Made by a program: the position numbers and the translations under genes | NCBI RefSeq assembly: GCF_012034335.1 | Contig: NZ_JAATHJ010000020.1 | Coordinates: forward strand, 1-62,668 | Direction of reading: 5' to 3' | DNA length: 62,668 nt | Origin: Alkalicoccus luteus | Lineage (GTDB): Bacteria > Bacillota > Bacilli > Bacillales > Salisediminibacteriaceae | The notes under the pieces: generated by a model | The model's input: the letters and a program-made list of their open reading frames with translations, nothing else | Told to the model about the DNA's origin: nothing | The model's database searches: none | In this document: positions 43,725-51,400 of the stretch, piece after piece | How the letters are laid out: the number at the start of each line of letters is the position of its first letter | Position numbering within the stretch: position 1 is the first letter of the stretch

Positions 43725-44195
43725 TTAATTTGCCGCGTGCGACGTCTGCATAAAGCGAAGGAGATTGTTTGTGCGATTGAACTGTTTTTCGGCGGTGTGT
43801 AAGGATATATTCAGCGGCATCCGCGTTCCGTTCCACGTCACCGCAGTCGCGAGTTTTTTAGACAGCGGCTCTTCAGTCAGCATGGAAATGTGGGACGCGA
43901 AGACCCAGGCGCATTCGTGCCTTTCCGGGGAATGAGTCGGAAAGCAGGCGGTATCCTTGCCGTTAATGACGACCGGGACTCGCTTTTGATAGTTTAGCAT
44001 GTTGCGGGCAGCATCGATCCTGCCTTTATACGTGGCATACCCCTGGCGCCAGCAGTTCTCCTCGATAATCTGCAGAGGCGTCTGGTAGACGTGGAGCGTT
44101 TTAGTTGTTTCCTGAACGATCGTGCCTCCCTGCTCGTGTATGGCAGGAGTCAGCATTTGGGTATCACATGTAATCACATATCGATATGTCTTCAT
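43725..44195 (-). CDS. comK: ComK-family competence transcription factor, short form
   Basis: 156 residues. Matches ComK through its core: VYQTPLQIIEENC, GYATYKGRIDAARNML, KRVPVVINGKDTACFPTHSPERHECAWVF, HISMLTE, and ISLHTAEKQFNRTNNLL. ComK activates DNA-uptake genes in B. subtilis. Compared with the 192-residue B. subtilis protein, the last 35 or so residues are missing, including the FMLYPK element bound by MecA; the terminator begins only 8 bases past the stop, so this is not a local frameshift. Ribosome site GGGAGAG. It is divergent from a sigma-factor gene. Confidence 0.88.
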   Translation of the reverse strand: MKTYRYVITCDTQMLTPAIHEQGGTIVQETTKTLHVYQTPLQIIEENCWRQGYATYKGRIDAARNMLNYQKRVPVVINGKDTACFPTHSPERHECAWVFASHISMLTEEPLSKKLATAVTWNGTRMPLNISLHTAEKQFNRTNNLLRFMQTSHAAN

Positions 44196-44310
44196 CGTCT
44201 ACTCTCCCTGTTCAAATAATAGCTGCATCTAAAGTTTGATGAATATGTCATGTGGAGTCGGCAAATCAACAGACTGGTACCCAGTGCCTCATTCCTTTCC
44301 TCGGTCATGC

Positions 44311-44336
44311 CTCCCGCCCTCGGGAGCCCGTTTTTC
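44311..44336 (+). terminator. Orphan rightward terminator or attenuator
   Basis: CTCCCG, loop CCCT, CGGGAG, then CCCGTTTTT. No rightward gene lies between the LCP terminator and here, so the hairpin must end either an unrecognised small RNA or a leader of the sigma-factor gene. Confidence 0.6.
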
Positions 44337-44406
44337 TTTATCTCTCAAAGCAAAATCACCCAAGACTTTATGACTAATTCTGCTTCTTTTTTATCATATA
44401 CGAACA

Positions 44407-44430
44407 AAAAATGAATATCAATTCATTTTT
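44407..44430. promoter_or_regulatory. AT-rich palindrome between comK and the sigma gene
   Basis: AAAAATGAAT, loop ATCA, ATTCATTTTT: perfect 10-bp arms. It could be an operator; the regulator is unknown. Confidence 0.5.
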
Positions 44431-44607
44431 CATATTTTTTCTAATTTTTCTTTCAATTCCCTTATTAACATGTATTTCACTCACTGGATCCGTGACGTTT
44501 CCTCAGACAAACATCATGTTCACCTACAGGACGTGCATTCCTTTTCCGCCTACACTGATTTTACCGCGGAATACTTGAAGGTGCGCACCTTCCACTGGTT
44601 GTGTACG

Positions 44608-45096
44608 ATGCAGTTTGACGATGTACTGGAACAATTTACGCCGATGATTAAAGGATGTATCAGCCGCTGGCGGCTCTACGGGGAGCTGGATGAATTTGAA
44701 CAGATTGGGCGAATTGCGCTCCATGAAGCGTGGGAGAAGTATGATCCCGAGAGCGGACCGTTTGCGCCGCTTGCAAAAAGCTACGTGTACGGCCGTATCC
44801 AGCAGGAGTTGACGAGGCAGAACCGCCGGCGCGAACGATCGGTCGCGATGGAGCACGAGCATATGCTCCCTGATCAGCAGGACACAGCCGGGCTCATCTG
44901 TCTGCTCAGCTTTATCCAGTCCCTCCCGCTGTCCGGCCGTGAAATGGAATGGCTCCGGCTTTATGTAACCGAAGGAAGCGGACCGAGCGAAATTGCGGAG
45001 CGCCTGGGCGTCTCCGTCCACACCGTAAAAGGATGGCGCAAACAGGCGCTGCACAAACTGCGGGCACTCGCCCATCAGCAGAAGCTGGAATGGTAG
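44608..45096 (+). CDS. Short sigma-70 family factor (SigH/ComX-like), divergent from comK
   Basis: About 162 residues from the ATG at 44608. Region 2 covers FTPMIKGCISRWRLYGELDEFEQIGRIALHEAWEKYDPE and the RIQQELTRQNRRRER tail; region 4 is a C-terminal helix-turn-helix, LSGREMEWLRLYVTEGSGPSEIAERLGVSVHTVKGWRKQALHKLR. Region 3 is short. The frame is open to an ATG at 44470, but the extra 46 residues show no sigma-factor content and neither start has a good ribosome site. The layout recalls short competence-linked sigma factors such as Staphylococcus SigH; its regulon is inference from position. Confidence 0.8.
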   Translation: MQFDDVLEQFTPMIKGCISRWRLYGELDEFEQIGRIALHEAWEKYDPESGPFAPLAKSYVYGRIQQELTRQNRRRERSVAMEHEHMLPDQQDTAGLICLLSFIQSLPLSGREMEWLRLYVTEGSGPSEIAERLGVSVHTVKGWRKQALHKLRALAHQQKLEW

Positions 45097-45186
45097 ACTA
45101 ATAGCGCACAGCGCATTTGGGCGGTAAGGCGCGCGCCTCAGCTGCTTGCTTTTGAAGAAACGAACAGCTTCTTCGTTCTTTACTTG

Positions 45187-45211
45187 CAGCGGAGAAAGCC
45201 GCTGTCTTTTT
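45187..45211 (+). terminator. Intrinsic terminator of the sigma-factor gene
   Basis: CAGCGG, loop, CCGCTG then TCTTTTTT. Confidence 0.75.
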
Positions 45212-45212
45212 A

Positions 45213-45820
45213 ATCGATGCTTTTACTTTGGCTCTCTAATGACTGGTGTTGATAGAAACAAACTACACCTGCCGCTGATTTTTCGCTTACAGCATAGAAG
45301 TCCTTCCACTATTCTTTCCTTGCGTACGGGATAATAATTACGCTTTCTCTTCCCGCAGGCATTTTGAAGATCACCTTGTCTTTCCTTTTTTTTGAGTGGA
45401 AAGGTGGAGAACGAAACGATTTCTCTTCTGTATGATCGAATAGCAGCGAAAACCGGCGGATGCCAGTGAGCCGGGAAGATCCCGCAGCGCAGCGAAGAAG
45501 CTCGTCCACGGCAAGCTTGCCGAGCTGCAGTGACATGTCCTTTCATCAGCAATAAACATGAACAGAGGCACTCATGCAATGACAACCTGCACCATGAAAG
45601 ATGAACATTACGAACGCTGTGGAACAAAGGCGAGAACACCCAAAGGATCAGCGCAGTGCGAGAATTCATGTTGGCGACACACTCTTTCGCCAATAGTAGT
45701 CGGGAACAAGCCCTTGGGTAAGCCTTCGCCGAGAGTGGAACAGCTTGATGTACGTTGGTTGAACGACCTATTTCCAAGGCAGCTTTTACTTTAAGCACTT
45801 ACTTATAAGTGAACTGCAAA
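45213..45820. other. Unassigned region, possible decayed element
   Basis: About 600 bases without a credible gene. A 191-codon leftward frame exists but has high Cys/Arg content, no ribosome site and no domain. Segments such as GGCGACACACTCTTTCGCC (a near-hairpin around 45675) and GCTCGTCCACGGCAAGCTTGCCGAGC suggest structured repeat DNA unrelated to copies A-D. Confidence 0.4.
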
Positions 45821-45848
45821 AAAAAGACCGCCACAACGGCGGTCTTTT
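45821..45848. terminator. Left copy of duplicated terminator (element C)
   Basis: 28 bases with arms AAAAGACCGCC / GGCGGTCTTTT. The identical 28 bases recur at 46484-46511 on the other side of element C. Confidence 0.9.
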
Positions 45849-46483
45849 CCAGAGTGTGGATAAAGTCATTTTAAGTGAATAACGTTGCATCTGCCTGTAT
45901 CTGCGGACGCTCGCTTTCCGGAGGGAACGGCCTCAGCTAACCGATTCCTCCTGCTGTCGGAAGCGCTGGATCTTCGCCTCGTTCTGATCCTCCCGGAGTC
46001 GAGATCCTTCGATGCCGGCATCTGGCAGTGCGTTTCATGTGCTGGTTATGAAGGTACGATCCGGTTCCATATGGATAGCCCCCCAGATCAGACGTTTCGA
46101 TGTTAAATAGGGATGCCAGTCCTTCATCGAATTTATGATAAACGTAAAAAAACAGTCGTGTCTGTCTGTTGTGACGTTGTTCTCCAACAAGCAGAGCCGT
46201 TTCCCCGATGTGTCCGGCGGGGACGCCTGTGGAATCAGCGCAGTCTGAAGATTCCGTGCCGTTCAGATCTACGAACGGCATCACCGCACGAGCGGAGCCG
46301 GACTGGGTCTTGAAGGCTTCTCGTGAGAAGCCTGTGTCCGAGTGAAGCCGTGCCTTTCTTCCCTTCATACAGGGGTCACCCCGAGAAATAGCTGAAGACA
46401 AGCCCATGGCAGGCTCGGTAAACAGAGGGGAAATACAATCAATCGAATAATCATGTAAGCTGATTGACTTTGTCAACAGCCTG
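45849..46483. mobile_element. Repeat element copy C (635 bp, terminator-inserted)
   Basis: Cleanest copy: flanked by a perfect 28-base duplication of a terminator hairpin. Left end CCAGAGTGTGGATAAAGTCA; right end read inward TCAGGCTGTTGACAAAGTCA (terminal inverted repeats, about 15 of 20 identical). Internal order is the same as in A and B. A 216-codon leftward frame crosses the element and its flank, but it is not conserved as protein between copies (indels shift it), so I do not call it a gene. Confidence 0.85.
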
Positions 46484-46511
46484 AAAAAGACCGCCACAAC
46501 GGCGGTCTTTT
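46484..46511 (-). terminator. Right copy of duplicated terminator (element C), serving the HD-GYP gene
   Basis: Perfect hairpin GACCGCC / GGCGGTC with A/T tracts on both sides; on the minus strand it follows the HD-GYP gene by about 230 bases. Confidence 0.85.
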
Positions 46512-46743
46512 CAATGCGGCAGCTCAGGAAGAACTCCGGGGAGGCGGCAGTATGTACTGGTTGTATACTTATGTATGGCAGCTGCATTTAAACGGTGTAT
46601 CAATAACGGCAATTGGTGCAGGTCTGTCCCTTCCGATCTGCCTCCCCGGTGACGGCTCTTCCGAACTTGAAGGGAAGTTCTTCCTGAACGCCGCATCACT
46701 TTGTAAAGTATAGCATTCTGTTTTGGACCTGTCAGCCCGTTTT

Positions 46744-47838
46744 TTATGATTCCTGCTTTTCTTTTTTGTCACGTACATGCGGATCAGCAAAATCGATAAT
46801 GGACAGTCCGCTCCCGCGCAGATGAAAAGCGTTTTGCCCGACGAGTACGAGCGGATGCTCCAGATCATCTGGTGCCAGCTGAATGATTTTCCCGATTCGT
46901 CCGTCCGATAAATAGACGTCCGCTCCCGTGTACAACTGCAGCATTTGGGCGGTAAATGGGAATCCAAACCGGCTCGACAGCTTTCCGGCAAAAATTTCTT
47001 CCGTTACAATTCGGAGAGCTCGCAGCGGGGACGACTTTTTCTGATAGCTGCGGTCTGAAGAAATAGCATCAAATACGTCCGCTACTGCAACGATTAATCC
47101 GGCAGCAGAAAGCTCTGCCTCCTTTAGACCTTGCGGGTATCCGCTTCCGTCAAGACGTTCATGATGCTCGAGCACGCCGTCCCGGATAATACCCGGGGCG
47201 TCTCCGCCTGCTTCAAGGAGAGCAACCCCAAGCTCCGGGTGCCGTTTCATCTCCTGAAACTCTTCCTTTGTAAGTGCGGATGGCTTTTGAATAATACTCT
47301 GCGAAATACGCAGTTTGCCAATGTCATGATAAAGACCTGCCTTCCCAATTTCCATCACCATGTCGTGCGGGAAGTCGGCAAGCCTTGCGATCAGCGAAGA
47401 AAGCATGCCAACGTGAATGCTGTGACGGTACGTATAGTCGCTGTGCCCCTGCAGCTGCTGAAGAGCAACCAGCATGCTGCCGCTTGCCAGTGCTTCCTCG
47501 GCAAGCTGCTCAAACTGACGCGAGCAGGCAGTGACGTCGATTTCGCTCCCTTCTGCAGCTGCGGCAAATACACGCTTAATTTCTTCATACTGCAGCCGGT
47601 AGGCACGCACAAAACCGCTGTGCCGTCCTTCCCATTTCTGCTCCAGCTGCTCCAGCACCGACGCTGTTCCTCCAACGGCAACCCGGCTGATACCATGCTG
47701 AAAAAGCAGCTGGATATGGGCTGCTGTGACGACAGTCCCTTCTTTAAGCAGCAGCGTTTTATGTTTGGAATATACGTCTTCGACCAGCTTGCGATCAAGC
47801 GCACGATACGCGTGACGATGAATATAGACCCACTCCAT
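46744..47838 (-). CDS. HD-GYP domain protein (c-di-GMP phosphodiesterase-type)
   Basis: About 364 residues. N-terminal DUF3391-like part with LLLKEGTVVTAAHIQLLFQHGISRVAV, then an HD-GYP domain: HSIHVGMLSSLIA, LYHDIGKLRISQSII, KRHPELGVALLE, LEHHERLDGSGYPQGL and VADVFDAISSDRSYQK, i.e. all metal-binding and substrate-loop residues are in place. Expected to hydrolyse c-di-GMP. It is the second intact c-di-GMP hydrolase of the window, after the MHYT-EAL protein. ATG at 47838 follows GAGGTG by 9 bases; a GTG at 47850 is possible. Confidence 0.9.
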   Translation of the reverse strand: MEWVYIHRHAYRALDRKLVEDVYSKHKTLLLKEGTVVTAAHIQLLFQHGISRVAVGGTASVLEQLEQKWEGRHSGFVRAYRLQYEEIKRVFAAAAEGSEIDVTACSRQFEQLAEEALASGSMLVALQQLQGHSDYTYRHSIHVGMLSSLIARLADFPHDMVMEIGKAGLYHDIGKLRISQSIIQKPSALTKEEFQEMKRHPELGVALLEAGGDAPGIIRDGVLEHHERLDGSGYPQGLKEAELSAAGLIVAVADVFDAISSDRSYQKKSSPLRALRIVTEEIFAGKLSSRFGFPFTAQMLQLYTGADVYLSDGRIGKIIQLAPDDLEHPLVLVGQNAFHLRGSGLSIIDFADPHVRDKKEKQES

Positions 47839-48431
47839 TTGTATGATCACCTCTTCTCCTCTTATTAAATCAGATTCGAGGCTGGATTTCCACGATTCAT
47901 AACAGGACTTTCATGTAGTTTTATTATGTAAAATGGCTCATTCCTCTGCCATAACCGTTTCACTCACCTTAAAGGCATGCATATTTCCCTATGCAGAAAT
48001 GGCAACATACACGTATCTGCTGGCTGCCAGTTCTCTCTGATGCGAAGTTGAAGTCGCGCGAAACCCTGGCCTACAAGATTCCAGGACGCTGTCGGCAACC
48101 GATAGTTTCTCAGACGATCCTCTCTTAAAATGACCGCCTCCATCCTGGCAGACTGCAGTTTCGGCAGGTTGTTCTCTTTACATCGTAATACGTTACAGCT
48201 AAGGAAGCTTACGATATGTTATTCGTTATCAGGATCTGTTACGTTACGTCAATCACGTTCGGCCGCTGCTGTGTTCTAGTTGGATACTAAGCCGTTTTAC
48301 CAAAACGCAGTGAAGCCTATGCTCGAAGTTACGCTTGAAGCAGAAATGTTCCGCCGAGACTAATCCGCACCCGCTCATTTTCCGAAAAGCAGAAGCTGCA
48401 ATCTGCAAAATTGCTGACACTCTAACCACGA
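47839..48431. other. Intergenic region with a decamer copy
   Basis: About 590 bases with no supportable gene. It contains GTTACGTTAC at 48238-48247, followed by an imperfect GCCGTTTTACCAAAACG hairpin-like segment, which resembles the architecture near 15.9 kb. Confidence 0.45.
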
Positions 48432-48464
48432 GAAGGCCCTCCGCGTGAATCACGGAGGGCCTTC
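48432..48464. terminator. Hairpin terminator after the amylopullulanase gene
   Basis: Perfect 12-bp stem GAAGGCCCTCCG / CGGAGGGCCTTC, 29 bases past the stop. T run is weak on the minus strand. Confidence 0.6.
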
Positions 48465-48492
48465 GTCTATCTATTTATAGGGGGAATAGATA

Positions 48493-51400
48493 TCAGTCTT
48501 CTTCGCTGAGGATGCGTTCTGCCTGCTCCTTCAGCTCCTGTCGTGCTTCTTCTTCGACATGACGCTCTGCATGATTAGAGTCCAGCCTGTCGGCGTAGCG
48601 CTCCATAAAGGAACGTGCCTGATCAGATCGTCCTGCTTCCTGATGGTGCACAGCTTGTCTTGCCGTATTGGAAAGCTGTCCGCGCATCGGGCCGGTAATA
48701 TAGCCCTCTTCAATATACGCGTCCGTTTTTCCGTACAGCTCTGTCATTTCCTGCAGCTTTCTCTCTTCCGGATCGAGCTCGTCAGCCGGCTCTTCGCCGC
48801 CCGTCTGCACGATAACCGCCGTCAGCGGGTCGATCGTCAGTGACTCTTCCGTCAGGTTAAAGCCGTTCGGATCCGCGACTTCTGTCACACCGGCTTCATC
48901 TGCATCTGCAAGCACGATGCCGTCTGTCAGATCCATGTCGAGCGTCAGCGTGCGCTCGCTGTCGTCTGCGTTGATGAAGACGTGATACGCTGCATCGGAT
49001 TCCGAATCTTCCGCCCGGTAGCCGATCAGAAGATCTTCGTCTTCAATTTCCGGTGCATCGATGAAGGACACGTGCTCATCAATCGCGTCCATCGTGCCGT
49101 GACGGAACGCATCCGTGGAACGGCGCAGCTCGATCATACCGGTCATCATCTCACGCGTCATGCTGTTCAGCGGGTACGCCTCTTCGTTCGTGGCGAGCTC
49201 CCAGTCAAACTTGTTGATTGCATCAGTGGAATCGTACGAATCATGGATAAAGTATGGATATTCAAACGGATTGCCGTCTGCATCCTCCATGTATGTCGAC
49301 TTGTACGGTGCATCTTCCTCCGCTACCGGTCCGATGAAGTCATCGTCACGGAACTGCTTCGTCCGGCCAAATTCCTGACCGCCGTGCACGAAGGCTGTGC
49401 CCTGCGCCGTCATCACCATCGCATTTCCTAAACGGATGCGCTGATGAATTTCCTCCTGATGGTCTTTTGGATCTTTTTGAATCGACTGGGCAATCACGTC
49501 GTGCAGCGTCAGGTTATCGTGCGCTGCGATATATGGAACGACGTCACCCGGGTTCGTTGCCGTAAAGTTGGACGGATTCGCCGTTACGTTGTTGTAAATC
49601 CGCTCAATATCACGCGCGCCGCCTGTAATAAAGCGCGGCTCGCCTTCACTGCCGAAGCCGGACTTGAGCTCATTACGGAAGTCATCTGAGAAAGACCCGA
49701 CGCTTTCCGTATGTTGCATCCACTGCTGGTCAGCCGGCTGCACGTCCGGATCAGTTTCATCTCCGACGTACGTCACCCAGCCTTCGCCGATCATAACGAC
49801 GTTCGGATTCACTTCCTTCGCTTTGTCATAGGCGATTTGAATGCTCTCGGCATCGTGGTCGCCCATCATGTCAAAACGGAAGCCGTCCACTTTAAATTCT
49901 TCAACCCAGTACATGATCGAGTCGACCAGAATTCGTCGTGACATCTCATGCGTCGTGCCGAGACGTCCGCCGCCAAAACTGATGCGGGACGTGCCGTCAG
50001 CGTCCATGAAGTGGTAGTAGTTTGGCTCCAGGTCCTCGAAAATGTGCTCGCGGGCCGTATGGTTGTAAACCACATCGAGGATCACACCCATATCGCGTTC
50101 GTGGATTTCATGGATCAGATTCTTAAATTCTTCGATCCGCTTTTCTGCATCTTCCGGATCTTCAGAATACATGCCCGTCAGCGAGAAATAGCTGTGCGGG
50201 TCGTAGCCCCAGTTGTAGTTCGTCTGGGTCGATGCGTAATCAAGCATCCGCTCATCTGCCGCAAATTCATTGGAGAAGAAATAGCTCATCACCGGAAGCA
50301 GCTGTACGTGTGTTACGCCAAGCTCCTCCAGATAGTCGAGCCGCTCTGCAAACGCGGAGAACGTTCCGAACTCACTATCCAGCTCGTCTTCAATAGACGG
50401 GTCAGACGTGAAATCACGGACGTGCAGCTCGTAAATAATCGCATCCTCGCGCTTTTCAAAGCCGTCAATGTCTGCAAAATCAAGCTCTGGTCCGATAGCA
50501 GACGGATCGACAATCGCTGCTTTGCCGATATAGGCATCGTCAGCTCCGCTGTCCCAGGCTGCCATGGAAGGCGCATATGGATCCAGCGCTTCAACCGTTT
50601 CGCCGTCGCGTTCAATCATGTAGTGATAGTAGTAGCCCGTATGGTCGGACACGCCTGTTGTATTCTCATCAAGCGTTACTTCCCAGACGCCTCTGTCCTG
50701 ACGCTCCATCGCTACATCGTCACCGATAACATTGTCCTGATCGTCTTTATCATAGAGACGAACGGATACGTCATCTGCGCTTGGCGACCAGACCTTCAGC
50801 GTCACCGAGCCGTCCTCGTGCAAATCAGCTCCGAGATCGCCCTCATAGCTGTAGAGCTCATCCTTCAGCTGCCAGCCGATAATCGCCTGGGCTGTCCGTT
50901 CGTTAAACGTAATCGTATACGGTGCTTTTTCTAAATCAAACGATCCGTGCAGGGACACAACTGTATCGCTGTCGATCGTGACGCTCTCAAAGGAAACAGC
51001 CTCTCCGTCGCGGTCCGTGATCGTCAGCTCTTCCATCAGCTGTTCTTCACTCAATCCGCCCGTACCGCTGAAGCGGACTTCAATCCGCTCATCTGACACG
51101 ACTTCGGCACTCTGTACGCCGTCCATCATGACATAATACGGGTTGTTAAATGCCTGATCGGTGCCGGCTTTCACGAAAATCTGGTTCGAACGCTCCAGAT
51201 CGCTGTAGCTCATGTCCCCCGACTGCTCTCCAGACTCCTGATCCAGGAACAGGAAGCCGATTTCTTCTGCATTCTCGGCAAGCTCAATGTCAGCGTAAAG
51301 ACCGTAGCGGCCTTCGCCGGCAAATGGCGTCGCGCCTGTCGGCCAGTCTTCAGACGGGCTCAGCGTATCTCCAAAGTGCCAGATGCTGTCAAAATCATAG

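Larger units (their letters stand above)
44196..44607. other. comK-sigma divergent control region
   Basis: About 410 bases. It holds a rightward terminator-like hairpin (44311-44336) and a 10-bp perfect inverted repeat (44407-44430) in a very AT-rich stretch. No canonical ComK box pair was placed with confidence. Confidence 0.5.

Noticed and set aside
44470-44607. 46 extra N-terminal residues of the sigma factor
   Set aside because: No sigma-factor similarity and no ribosome site; the stretch overlaps likely control DNA. Kept only as an alternative.
45223-45798. Leftward 191-codon frame as a gene
   Set aside because: No ribosome site, unusual Cys/Arg/Ser content, no recognisable domain and overlap with the sigma-gene terminator side.
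45937-46587. Leftward 216-codon frame through repeat element C as a transposase
   Set aside because: The frame runs out of the element into flanking DNA, shows no DDE, HUH or other transposase motif, and the matching parts in copies A and B are shifted by indels. Nucleotide conservation, not protein, links the copies.
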